From contig JAFLRN010000016.1 in NCBI GenBank assembly GCA_022511385.1, positions 1 to 50,735 of the forward strand: a stretch of DNA of 50,735 nt, given 5' to 3'. Positions 42,106 through 50,664 of this stretch are shown piece by piece (the first letter of the stretch is position 1; each line of letters opens with the position of its first letter). The notes under the pieces are model-generated. The model had not been told where the DNA came from and did not search any database. It saw only the letters and a program-made list of their open reading frames with translations. The translations under genes and the position numbers were made by a program. Source of the DNA: Acetatifactor sp. (lineage in GTDB: Bacteria > Bacillota > Clostridia > Lachnospirales > Lachnospiraceae).

Positions 42106-43446
42106 TCATTTCTTTTCTTCGTCCAGATTGCAGCCCACCGGTATTCCATACCGTTTATCAACCTCAAAATGGAACAGGATATTCTGATACCAGTAAATCA
42201 AGTTGATAATGGGGTTCTTGTTTCTCTGAAACAGGGTGATGCCCCTTCTAAAAATACTCTGAAAGGTATAATACTTCTTTTTGTATTCTTTACAGTAATA
42301 CGCCAGCTGCTTATCCGTCATCAGCTTGGGCCGGAAAGAAATCGTGCCAAAGGTGTACCCGTTCTCCAGCCACCACTTGTCGTGATAAAGCCTTCCCTCG
42401 CTCTGGAACCTGTCATAGGTCTTGGTGTTGGGAAAGGCCAGCAAGTGGTTAAATGCGGTGACAAAGAACTGATGCTTATTGCAAAATTCCAGATTGTTCC
42501 GGAAGCTTTCCTCGTTATCATAGTCAAAGCCGAACACAAAGCTGGCGTAAATGCTGATGCCCGTTCTGTGGATCCGCTCCACCAGCTCGTCCCTCTCCCC
42601 CAGCTTTGCGGTCCATTCTTTGTTCATCTGCCTTAAATTGTTGGGATCGATGGACTCAAAGCCGATCAGGATCATGGCACAGCCGCTTTTCTTCATCAAT
42701 TGAAGCAGCTCCTCGTCCCTGGCAATATCCAGCGTCACCTGTGTGACCCAAACGATCTTCAGCTTTGCCACTTCCCGGAATAATTCCTTGGCGAATTCCT
42801 TATCGGAGAAAATGCTGTCGTCCACAAAGAAGACGATCCTGTTTCTGGCATGCTTGATCTCCCTTATGATATCCTCCAGCTTACGGTGATGATAGCCGCC
42901 CTTGTAATAAGAATGGATGGAACAGAACTCGCAGTTGTGATGGCATCCCCTGCCCACCTCGATCAGAGTAATGGGCAGATATTTCCGCAGCTTGTCCCGG
43001 TAGATCCTTCTGTCAGGAATGCCGTAATCCAGGCAGGTAGCACCCTTATATATGTCCTTGTACTGTCTCTTTTCCACATCCTTAAGGAGGCCTGCCCAGA
43101 CTTTCTCGGAATTTCCCTCCACGATGATGTCACAGTGGGGCCTGGCATCCTCCGGCATCAGGGTGGCGTGATAGCCGCCCATGATAACAATTTTTCCCTT
43201 TTTACGGAATCTGTCCGCAATCTGATAGGCTCTCTTCGCCGTGTAGGTCTCGACGGTTATGGCAATCACATCCGCATCCGTATTGTAATTGATGCTCTCA
43301 ATACGGTCGTCATAGAATTCCCTATCGTATTTCTTAGGAGTCAGTCTGTTCAACACCGCAATAGTCAGCGGCTCCATTAACCAGGATTTCAGATATTTCT
43401 CATTCTTCTTTTTGCCGATAGCCGGCAGGATAAATGCTATTTTCAT
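42106..43446 (-). CDS. B12-binding-domain radical SAM protein, array member 5
   Basis: A 446-residue protein. Residues 1-125 are a Rossmann cobalamin-binding-like domain (DADVIAITVETYTAKRAYQI, IVIMGGYHATLMPED) without the DxHxxG motif, as in many B12-dependent radical SAM enzymes. The 4Fe-4S cysteines are C168, C172 and C175 (VGRGCHHNCEFCSIHSYY). Later: IVFFVDDSIFSD and ILIGFESIDPNNLRQMNK, typical of this fold. The C-terminal 80 residues have FQSIFRRG, then NPIINLIYWYQ and YGIPVGC. Reaction unknown: methylation or C-C bond formation on an unreactive carbon are typical. AAAGGAATGG precedes MKIAFILP. Gap of 103 bases from member 4; directly joined to the GNAT gene. Confidence 0.88.
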   Translation of the reverse strand: MKIAFILPAIGKKKNEKYLKSWLMEPLTIAVLNRLTPKKYDREFYDDRIESINYNTDADVIAITVETYTAKRAYQIADRFRKKGKIVIMGGYHATLMPEDARPHCDIIVEGNSEKVWAGLLKDVEKRQYKDIYKGATCLDYGIPDRRIYRDKLRKYLPITLIEVGRGCHHNCEFCSIHSYYKGGYHHRKLEDIIREIKHARNRIVFFVDDSIFSDKEFAKELFREVAKLKIVWVTQVTLDIARDEELLQLMKKSGCAMILIGFESIDPNNLRQMNKEWTAKLGERDELVERIHRTGISIYASFVFGFDYDNEESFRNNLEFCNKHQFFVTAFNHLLAFPNTKTYDRFQSEGRLYHDKWWLENGYTFGTISFRPKLMTDKQLAYYCKEYKKKYYTFQSIFRRGITLFQRNKNPIINLIYWYQNILFHFEVDKRYGIPVGCNLDEEKK

Positions 43447-43549
43447 ATTTATATCCATTCCTTTCGCTTCGCTCAGGCACAAAATGTTATGAAAAATATT
43501 TTGTCCCTACACTTTTCGATAGGTGCAAATTCCATATTTGTGGAACCGT

Positions 43550-44908
43550 TCAACTTTTCTCCTGTACATCCTTTTCCTTGCACCCAAATGTCATTCCCTG
43601 CTTTTCAAACACTTCCCGCCGGAACACGGGATTGTATAAGATATAGGCAAAAAATCTGACCGGGTTTCGCAGGTTTGTCCTGGGTTCAAAAAGCCTGTAC
43701 GCCACAGACCTGATACTGTTAAAGTTACTCCTGCAAAAAAAGGCTGTCTCTGTCAGCTCCGGAGCCGTCATATTCTTGGGTACAAACGCACAGTAGTTAA
43801 ATTTGTACTCTGGGTGCAGCCACCATTTTCCATCATAGAGCAGTCTCCCCTCCTGCTCAAGCTGCTCGTATAATTCCGTGCCGGGATAGGGCATCAGAAT
43901 GTTATAGGCCGCAAAACAGAACTTATTCTTTAAGGCAAACTGATATGTGGCTTTGATGCTCTCTACTGTATCCGTGTCGTGTCCCACGGTAAAGGCGGCC
44001 CAGGTCTGCAGGCCATAATGGCGAAGCTTCCGGATGGCTTCCTCATATTGGTTCTCCACGAACCTGCTGTTGACGCCCTTTCCCATGACCTTGATGCTCT
44101 CGGGCTTAATGGACTCAAACCCTATCACATGCCCCAGACATCCGCTTTTCACCATCAATCTCATGAGCTCGTCATCCTCCAGCATATCAATGCTTCCCTG
44201 ACTGACCCATTTGACCTTCAGTGGAATCAGGGCTTTAAAAAGCTCCTTTGCCTTCTCTTTGTCACCTACAATATTATCGTCCACAAAAAACAGCAGCTTC
44301 CTTTTTTGGGATTTGATCTCTTCCACCACTTCTCCGATGTCCCTGCAAAAATGCTTCTGCTCAAAATAGACGCTGGATGCACAATACTTGCAATGATACC
44401 GGCAGCCCCTGGAAAACTGCAGCAGCGTGATGGGCATGTACTTCTTTCCCTCAAAGATATCCCTTCTGGTCATCACGCCCTTTTGTGGGATACAAACGGG
44501 ATTGCATTGATAGACCTCCGCCAGCCTGCCATCCCTTAAGTCCCGGATCATTTCTCCCCATTTGTCCTCGGCATCACCGATCATGATGCTGTCACAATGC
44601 TCCTTTACCTCCTCAGGGAGAAGCTTGACGTGCATTCCCCCCATAATGACCTTGACACCGCGCCTTCTGTACTCTTCACTGATTTCATAGGATCGCCTGG
44701 CAGTAAAGGTCTCTACGGTAATGGCCACCAGGTCCGTTGGCTCGTCGTAAGGGATTGCCTCCAGTCTGTCATCGTACATGACCACTTCAATGTCTGAAGG
44801 AGTCAGCGCTGCCAGAATTCCCAGCTGGAGTGGTTCCATACTGGCATTATCCACGTATAAGCTATGTTCTCTCCTGCCAATGTTAGGTTTGATCAGTGTT
44901 ATTCTCAT
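43550..44908 (-). CDS. B12-binding-domain radical SAM protein, array member 4
   Basis: A 452-residue paralogue of members 3 and 5. The N-terminal B12-like domain shows MEPLQLGILAALTP, DLVAITVETFTARRSYEISE and VIMGGMHVKLLPEE. The radical SAM cluster uses C169, C173 and C176 (FSRGCRYHCKYCASS). LLFFVDDNIVGDKEKA and VIGFESIKPESIKVMGKG follow. The tail has SIRSVAYRLFEP, then NPVRFFAYILYNP and KQGMTFGC, a hydrophobic or amphipathic segment shared with members 3 and 5. No SPASM or other auxiliary-cluster domain is evident. GATAGGAG is 5-6 bases before the ATG. It follows member 3 by 102 bases on the same strand. Substrate unknown. Confidence 0.88.
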   Translation of the reverse strand: MRITLIKPNIGRREHSLYVDNASMEPLQLGILAALTPSDIEVVMYDDRLEAIPYDEPTDLVAITVETFTARRSYEISEEYRRRGVKVIMGGMHVKLLPEEVKEHCDSIMIGDAEDKWGEMIRDLRDGRLAEVYQCNPVCIPQKGVMTRRDIFEGKKYMPITLLQFSRGCRYHCKYCASSVYFEQKHFCRDIGEVVEEIKSQKRKLLFFVDDNIVGDKEKAKELFKALIPLKVKWVSQGSIDMLEDDELMRLMVKSGCLGHVIGFESIKPESIKVMGKGVNSRFVENQYEEAIRKLRHYGLQTWAAFTVGHDTDTVESIKATYQFALKNKFCFAAYNILMPYPGTELYEQLEQEGRLLYDGKWWLHPEYKFNYCAFVPKNMTAPELTETAFFCRSNFNSIRSVAYRLFEPRTNLRNPVRFFAYILYNPVFRREVFEKQGMTFGCKEKDVQEKS

Positions 44909-45010
44909 AACTTCTCCTATCTGTCTGCTATGGGCTTGCCTTTCTGTCGGTGTTCCGTTTCCGCTTCTGCAGTTCCAGCGGTGCTCTCACATACCTGTTA
45001 CAAAGTAAAA

Positions 45011-46342
45011 TCATCTACCACTGAAAGACTGTGCGCAGTCTCCGCCACCAAGCATTTTACCCTGCTTACGGTGGATCTCCTTTCTGGAAACAACATTTAA
45101 TACTATAAATACTGCCAAATGAAAGGGATTCCAATGTACCTTATTCCGTAATAATCTCAGAAAGATATTTTTGTAGGTGTTAAAGGCAAATCTGGCATTT
45201 TTACATCCCTCTTTCAGCTCATACGGAGTCATACTCAAAGGATAATAGGCGGTATCCCCATACTTATACCCTTCCTCCAGCCACCATTTGGGATAGATCA
45301 GCTTCCCTTCCTCCTCAAGCCTTTCATATAATCTGGTGCCAGGCATTGGAATCAGCGGATTAAAGTTCGCTGCGGCGAAGTTGTTATCCATGGCAAATTG
45401 AAGTGTCGCCTCAATGGAGCCCGCAGTATCATAGTCATAGCCCAGCACAAAGGTGGCATAGATCATGAGCTCGTGTCTGTAAATATTTGCGATTGCGTCT
45501 TCATACCTCTTTGTCTTGATATTGGCAATCTTATTCATTAATTTTAAGTTGTCAGGATTCAGTGTCTCAAAACCGATCAGGACCAGAATACAGCCGCTAT
45601 CCCTCATCGCCTCGAGCATCCGGTCATGAAAAGCCACATCCATGCTGATCTGGCAGGCCCATTTCTTTTTTAACGGCCGGATGGCTGCAAACAGCTTAAA
45701 GGCCGATTCCTCGTCCAGAAAAATATTATCATCAATAAAGAACAATATTTTCTCTTTGATGCCTTTGATCTCCTGCACGATAGTATCTATAGATTTCTGA
45801 CGGACCCTGCATTGGTAAAAGGAACCGATTGAGCAAAAATCACAGCTGAATTTACAGCCCCTGGAAAACTGCACCAAACCTATTTTATGATACTTTTTCC
45901 CCTCAAAAGCCCTGCTGTTAAAGTCGATTTCGCTTATTTTACATTGATTGGAAGAGAGATATCTGTCCTTTGTGATCCCCTCCCTGTAATCCTTTAAATA
46001 TTCCGGCCATGTATCCTCCGCATCCCCCATCAGAACGGTATCGCAGTACTCTAAGGCCTCATCGGGCAATACGGTAGGGTGAAAGCCTCCCATGATCACC
46101 TTGTTTTTTTCTGTCTTGTACTTCCGGGCTATCTCATAGGCACGCCTTGCGGCAAAGGTTTCCACAGACAATGCAATGACATCGGAATCAATTGTCTCCG
46201 GAATATCCTCCACCCTCTCATCAATATATTCCATTTCCACATCTGGCGGCGTAATGGATTCAAAAATAGCGAAGATCAGGGGCTTCATGGCATCATAGCC
46301 CTTTCCCTCCAGCATGCTCACTTTTATCAATGTAACTTTCAT
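45011..46342 (-). CDS. B12-binding-domain radical SAM protein, array member 3
   Basis: A 443-residue paralogue. B12-like domain: MKPLIFAIFESITPPDVEME, SDVIALSVETFAARRAYEIA, VIMGGFHPTVLPDEA. Radical SAM cysteines are C163, C167 and C170 (FSRGCKFSCDFCSIG). ILFFIDDNIFLDEESA and LVLIGFETLNPDNLKLMNK are shared with members 4 and 5. The tail has TYKNIFLRLLRNK, NPFHLAVFIVLNVV and KQGKMLGGG. I start at MKVTLIKVS; the ribosome binding site (GGACGGACAG) is weak and the longer frame reads back into member 2, whose stop is 31 bases upstream, so translational coupling is plausible. Substrate unknown. Confidence 0.87.
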   Translation of the reverse strand: MKVTLIKVSMLEGKGYDAMKPLIFAIFESITPPDVEMEYIDERVEDIPETIDSDVIALSVETFAARRAYEIARKYKTEKNKVIMGGFHPTVLPDEALEYCDTVLMGDAEDTWPEYLKDYREGITKDRYLSSNQCKISEIDFNSRAFEGKKYHKIGLVQFSRGCKFSCDFCSIGSFYQCRVRQKSIDTIVQEIKGIKEKILFFIDDNIFLDEESAFKLFAAIRPLKKKWACQISMDVAFHDRMLEAMRDSGCILVLIGFETLNPDNLKLMNKIANIKTKRYEDAIANIYRHELMIYATFVLGYDYDTAGSIEATLQFAMDNNFAAANFNPLIPMPGTRLYERLEEEGKLIYPKWWLEEGYKYGDTAYYPLSMTPYELKEGCKNARFAFNTYKNIFLRLLRNKVHWNPFHLAVFIVLNVVSRKEIHRKQGKMLGGGDCAQSFSGR

Positions 46343-46373
46343 ACTGTCCGTCCGCCAGTGTCCTGAATATCCA

Positions 46374-47663
46374 CTAGCTGATCCCCAGATACTTAAAGCC
46401 GATATTGGCACCTGTACAGACCAGTTTTTCCAATAAGGAACTTCCGGGAACCCTCTTGACCCTCCTAAAAATATTTTTAAAGGAATAGGTCTCTTTCCAG
46501 ACCCATCTATATATCTCCTCCAGTCTTTCAGGCGACATGTTCAGGGGCTGATAGACTGCTTTGTGCTGCGTATACAGGGACCAGTCCTTCGTCAGAAGCC
46601 GCCCCTCTCCCTCAAGCCTGTGAAATAAAGGTGAATTGGGAACCGGGGTCAATATAGCAAATCTGGCCAGGTTTAAGTTCAAATATCTGACTTGTTCAGG
46701 AATGGACAGCAGCATCTCCTCCGTATCCCCATCCATTCCAAGGACAAAGCATCCATTGACACTGATACCATAGCTTTGCATAATTCCTATGGCTTCCCTG
46801 TATTTATTGGGGTCATTAAATCCTTTTTTTGCCTGTTTCAGGGTGGCAGGGTTTAGGGATTCCAGCCCCACCAGCAACCCCTTGCAGCCGCTCCTTCTGG
46901 CACACTCCATCAATTCACTGTCAAAAGCTACATTGACAGTAGTGGAGCCCGCCCACCTGATATGAAGCTTTTCCAATTCTCTCATTAGCTCTATGGAATA
47001 GTTTCTGGCAGCAAAAAAGTTAGGGTCAAAGAAAATGATATTTTTGGAGTTAAGCTCTTTTATCTCCCGGATCACATCCACTACGGGCCTGACACCGCAT
47101 TTTCTCCACATATCACTGATCACACAGAAATCACAGTGGTTGGGGCAGCCCCTGTTGGCCAGAACAGCCGGATATTTATAATACCTTCGCTTGGGAATTA
47201 CGCTTCTGTCCGGCGCAACAATATCCTCTCCCCTGACATCCTGCATATCATAAATCTTCTCCGGGTTTCCCGCCTTAAAATCCCGCAGAAATTTAGGCCA
47301 GGCATATTCTCCGGCACCCACAATGACAGTATCTGCATGCAACAGAGCCTCTTCTCTCATATAGGTGGGATGATAACCGCCCACGACAATATAGGAACCT
47401 TTTTCCCTGAAATATGCCGCAAGCTCATAAGCCCTGACAGCCACGGAAGTCTGAAAGGTAATTGCCACAATATCATAGTGCTTCTTTCGGCGCATAGCGT
47501 CGCCGGCTATCTCATCACAGACATCAACCTCCGCCTCCAGATCCCCGGGGATCAACGCCCTCAACGTAGCCAGGGTCAACGGGGCATAGGATATCAGGCA
47601 CCCCAGCTTTGAGCGATAACTGCCGTCGCTTGATGACCATGGCTGAACCAGTAATATGTTCAC
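46374..47663 (-). CDS. B12-binding-domain radical SAM protein, array member 2
   Basis: A 429-residue paralogue closer to member 1 than to members 3-5. N-terminal domain: LISYAPLTLATLRALIPGDL, YDIVAITFQTSVAVRAYELA, YIVVGGYHPTYMREEAL. The radical SAM cysteines are C173, C177 and C180 (NRGCPNHCDFCVISDMW). IIFFDPNFFAARNYSIELM and LLVGLESLNPATLKQAKKG follow. The tail has YSFKNIFRRVKRVPG and ends with a short hydrophobic stretch. The start codon is GTG at 47661-47663, set by GGGAGG 7 bases before. It lies 100 bases after member 1 and 31 bases before member 3. Substrate unknown. Confidence 0.88.
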   Translation of the reverse strand: MNILLVQPWSSSDGSYRSKLGCLISYAPLTLATLRALIPGDLEAEVDVCDEIAGDAMRRKKHYDIVAITFQTSVAVRAYELAAYFREKGSYIVVGGYHPTYMREEALLHADTVIVGAGEYAWPKFLRDFKAGNPEKIYDMQDVRGEDIVAPDRSVIPKRRYYKYPAVLANRGCPNHCDFCVISDMWRKCGVRPVVDVIREIKELNSKNIIFFDPNFFAARNYSIELMRELEKLHIRWAGSTTVNVAFDSELMECARRSGCKGLLVGLESLNPATLKQAKKGFNDPNKYREAIGIMQSYGISVNGCFVLGMDGDTEEMLLSIPEQVRYLNLNLARFAILTPVPNSPLFHRLEGEGRLLTKDWSLYTQHKAVYQPLNMSPERLEEIYRWVWKETYSFKNIFRRVKRVPGSSLLEKLVCTGANIGFKYLGIS

Positions 47664-47763
47664 GATATACCTCCCTGCTGCTTAGCGCAACTGTTCATCC
47701 TGTGCCATACGCAAAGCACATCTGCGGTGATTTCACTGCTCCTTTGACCGGCTGGCTGAATTG

Positions 47764-49095
47764 TTATGGAATATCACTGTTGTCCGCCATCACGTGTATG
47801 TCATATATTTGAAAATGCTTTGCATATTTCCTGTAACCGATATTCAATAAAAAATAGATGATCTTGATGGTCTTCCACTTGGTCCAGTCCAGCCTCTTAA
47901 AAATACTCTTCCAGGAATATGCTTCTTTCCAGGCCCATTCCATCCCTTGCTCCAGCTCTTCCCTGGTCATATTTTTCGGCCGGTAGACCACATGCTCCAC
48001 ATCGTACAGTGACCAGTCCCGCTCCGTGATCCTCCCCTCCTGCTCCAGCTGTGCGTAGAAAGGGGTATTGGGGAATGGGGTAATGACGGAGAATCTGGGC
48101 AGATCTATCTTTGCCTCATTGCACATCTCAACCGTCCTTCGAAAGACATCCGGATAATCCTCATCCCCACCCAGGGAAAAGCATCCCATCACCATGATCC
48201 CATGCTTGTGGAGCTTTGTCATCAGATCCTTGTATTCTTTGACCTGGTTGATGCCTTTGTGGATGTTTTTCTGGGTCTCCTGGTTCACAGATTCAAAGCC
48301 GATCAGCAGGCCCTTGCAGCCGCTCTTTTCAAATATTTTCAGCAGATCATCATCCAGCCCGATGGCAGTGGTGGTCAGTCCAAACCACCATTTTTTCAGC
48401 GGAATCAACGCCGTGAACAGTTCTCTGGCGTACTGCATGTCGGCAATCAGGTTCACATCGGGGAAGACGATCTCCTTCCCTTTCAGGTGCCTGATTTCGT
48501 CTACCACATCCTCCACGGGCCTTTTGTATACTCTTCTGCCAAACGCCATGGGATAAGCGCAGAAGGTACAATTATGGTTACATCCCCTTACCGCCTCCAC
48601 AGTATTTAAGGTGATATATTTTTTCCTGTTCAGAAGATCCTTTCGAGGCAGGGGTCTATTTGCGATATCGGTACAGCTGTCCTGATAATATATTTCCTTT
48701 AAGGTACCGTTCTGAAAATCCCTTAGGGCCTGGGGAAAAGTATCATCTCCCAAGCCGATCATGATACTGTCGGCATGGGCTTTTGCCTCCTCCGGAGCCA
48801 GGGATGGGTGGACGCCTCCCATTAAAACGGTAATACCCCTGCTGCGAAAATAATCGGCATATTTATAGCATCTGGATGAGGTCCCCGTGATACAGGTAAT
48901 TCCAATAACATCAACATCCAGATCAAGGGGGATCGCTTCTGCTGTCTCGTCGTAAATCTTCACCTCGGCATTCAACTCTTCCGGGACCATGGCCGCCAAC
49001 AAAGCCAGTGTGATAGGGGCATAGTGTAAATTCTTGTGAAAGCTGCCGTTATATCTGTGCATTGCACCGGCAGGCGATAGTAAAGCTATCTTCAT
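47764..49095 (-). CDS. B12-binding-domain radical SAM protein, array member 1
   Basis: A 443-residue protein and the first radical SAM gene of the array. N-terminal domain: LHYAPITLALLAAMVPEELN, VDVIGITCITGTSSRCYKYA, VLMGGVHPSLAPEEA. The cysteines are C172, C176 and C179 (VRGCNHNCTFCAYPMAFGRR). IVFPDVNLIADMQYARELF and LLIGFESVNQETQKNIHKG are shared with member 2. The tail has YSWKSIFKRLDWTKWK, then a hydrophobic IIYFLLNIGYRKY. CAGGAG precedes MKIALLSPAG by 6 bases. The preceding permease ends 199 bases upstream; a TATACT-like -10 lies near 49145-49152 but lacks a -35, so the array may be read from its own promoter or through the permease. Confidence 0.88.
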   Translation of the reverse strand: MKIALLSPAGAMHRYNGSFHKNLHYAPITLALLAAMVPEELNAEVKIYDETAEAIPLDLDVDVIGITCITGTSSRCYKYADYFRSRGITVLMGGVHPSLAPEEAKAHADSIMIGLGDDTFPQALRDFQNGTLKEIYYQDSCTDIANRPLPRKDLLNRKKYITLNTVEAVRGCNHNCTFCAYPMAFGRRVYKRPVEDVVDEIRHLKGKEIVFPDVNLIADMQYARELFTALIPLKKWWFGLTTTAIGLDDDLLKIFEKSGCKGLLIGFESVNQETQKNIHKGINQVKEYKDLMTKLHKHGIMVMGCFSLGGDEDYPDVFRRTVEMCNEAKIDLPRFSVITPFPNTPFYAQLEQEGRITERDWSLYDVEHVVYRPKNMTREELEQGMEWAWKEAYSWKSIFKRLDWTKWKTIKIIYFLLNIGYRKYAKHFQIYDIHVMADNSDIP

Positions 49096-49294
49096 CTTCT
49101 TCTCCTGTTGAACCTGAGATTCATATACCGCTGTTTCTCTCACCCAGTATAACGTTCCCTGAGTATCCGGATCCTATTGGGCTGAAAGCATCCGAAAACA
49201 CATTGGTTTATAGTCCCGTTATTTATAAATGATATACTGGAGCACAGACCGTTCTATAGCGCTTTTTAAGCCTGTTTCATGCCTCCTCACCCGC

Positions 49295-50452
49295 TCACCG
49301 GACCGGGATAAAGGAGGAACCTGCCATCAATAAGACACAGACAATCGCCACTCCCAGCAGTATTTTCGATTTTGCATATTTTCCAAGCAGCAATGTTCTG
49401 CTGCTGTCTTTGACCGCATTTCTATATGCAGGGATCACCAACAGTCCCAGCATCACGGATAGGCCGCCAGCAATCAGCTGTACATACTCCATCACAGACA
49501 AGGGCAGCACCAGAACAATCACAATGGTGGGAACGGTGCTGATCAGCCAGGATATTCTGCGGCCCGTCCTGAAATATTCCTTGATCACGTCCACAAAGGC
49601 AAGACCAATGGACCAATAGGAGGTGAGCATGGAAACAACGACAAACACCGAGCATATTACCTTCACAAAGTAGTACGGCAGGCTGTTGCTCAGGCCAATG
49701 GTAGCAATGTCGGTTACCTCATCGGAAGCCAGGATCGTAACCGCACCAAAGATCAGGGTAAGAACCATATTGATGAATAGGCCGTTCCGGACAACTGCTT
49801 TCACGGCACTCTTATCCCCGATATAATTGCACACCTGAACAATGGAAAAAATGGCGGAAAAGGCAAACATGAACAGACCATAAACCGCTAGGACCAAAGA
49901 AGGCCTTCCAAAGGAAAAGTCCAGTTGATTTTTCATATGGAAGAAGGACAGAAACAATAACAGGAACACCGCCCCTGCGGTGAAATACATCCCTGCCCTT
50001 TCGCCGCGCCCAATCGCTTTGATCCCCAAAAATACCACCACGGATGCGAAGGCATAAAATATTATTTTTGAAATGTTTAGGCCGATTCCGGACAAATCGG
50101 TAATGACATCCGAAGCACATAATATATAGACTACCAGGTTTTCCAGCAAAATGGCGGCCAGCACAAAAAAGAAGATCGTCGTCAGCAGTTTCTTGTGTTT
50201 TCCACGGAACAAGTGCTGCTGCAATATTTCCAACAGCTGTCCGTTATTGGAATGAAGCGCCAGATCGGCGATCATATAGTAAATGATAAGGCTGGAAGCG
50301 TAAGCAAAGAGCGCAGCCGCCAAAGTGCCATATACTCCAATTCTGGATATGGCATAGGGCAGCGTCAGGATTCCCGTCCCCAGCCCGGCGCCCGCAACTA
50401 ACATTGTCGCCTCAAATTTTGATAGTGTCTCTGATTTCATGTATGTATCCAT
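49295..50452 (-). CDS. Aromatic-amino-acid-permease-like transporter
   Basis: A 385-residue transporter with about eleven helices, of the AAAP/tryptophan-tyrosine permease type. The first helix carries the classic unwound motif, MLVAGAGLGTGILTLPYAIS. A later helix has SAIFSIVQVCNYIGD, and MLTSYWSIGLAFVDVIKEYF follows. It should import an amino acid (Trp, Tyr, Ser or another) with a cation; the substrate is not set by sequence. The start at MDTYMKSETL has only a weak AGG; the ATG four codons on is possible. It lies upstream of the radical SAM array on the same strand (199-base gap), so a shared role is possible but unproven. A promoter and paired repeats lie at 50495-50555. Confidence 0.8.
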   Translation of the reverse strand: MDTYMKSETLSKFEATMLVAGAGLGTGILTLPYAISRIGVYGTLAAALFAYASSLIIYYMIADLALHSNNGQLLEILQQHLFRGKHKKLLTTIFFFVLAAILLENLVVYILCASDVITDLSGIGLNISKIIFYAFASVVVFLGIKAIGRGERAGMYFTAGAVFLLLFLSFFHMKNQLDFSFGRPSLVLAVYGLFMFAFSAIFSIVQVCNYIGDKSAVKAVVRNGLFINMVLTLIFGAVTILASDEVTDIATIGLSNSLPYYFVKVICSVFVVVSMLTSYWSIGLAFVDVIKEYFRTGRRISWLISTVPTIVIVLVLPLSVMEYVQLIAGGLSVMLGLLVIPAYRNAVKDSSRTLLLGKYAKSKILLGVAIVCVLLMAGSSFIPVR

Positions 50453-50494
50453 AACCTAATAATACAATAAACCATAAACATTTACAATATCCGC

Positions 50495-50555
50495 AAAGCG
50501 TTTAGCGCAATGCATCATGTATGATTATAATATATTGCATAAAGCATTTGACGCA
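50495..50555 (-). promoter_or_regulatory. Promoter of the permease with paired 15-bp repeats
   Basis: A TATAAT -10 on the minus strand lies near 50525-50530. It is bracketed by two direct repeats, AAAGCGTTTAGCGCA (50495-50509) and AAAGCATTTGACGCA (50541-50555), 46 bp apart. One falls near -35 and one near +20, so they look like regulator binding sites. No consensus -35 is present. Confidence 0.5.
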
Positions 50556-50614
50556 TGACGTATAAAGTGTTTGAATACCTTGTCCGCAACATGTGAAATG
50601 CGAACCATTGGAAA

Positions 50615-50660
50615 CAGAAAAGCCGGAATACCACTTAATAAATGAGGTATTCTGGCTTTG
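50615..50660 (-). terminator. Terminator of tRNA-Gly
   Basis: AAAGCCGGAATACC pairs with GGTATTCTGGCTTT (50645-50658) with one G-T; TTTTCTG follows on the minus strand. Confidence 0.75.
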
Positions 50661-50664
50661 ATAA

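Noticed and set aside
41803..42636. A 277-codon plus-strand frame over the GNAT and radical SAM genes
   Set aside because: It is antisense to two well-supported genes and has no recognisable motif.
49096..49294. Cobalamin riboswitch before the radical SAM array
   Set aside because: I looked for a B12-box-like conserved core and saw none; a covariance-model search would settle it.
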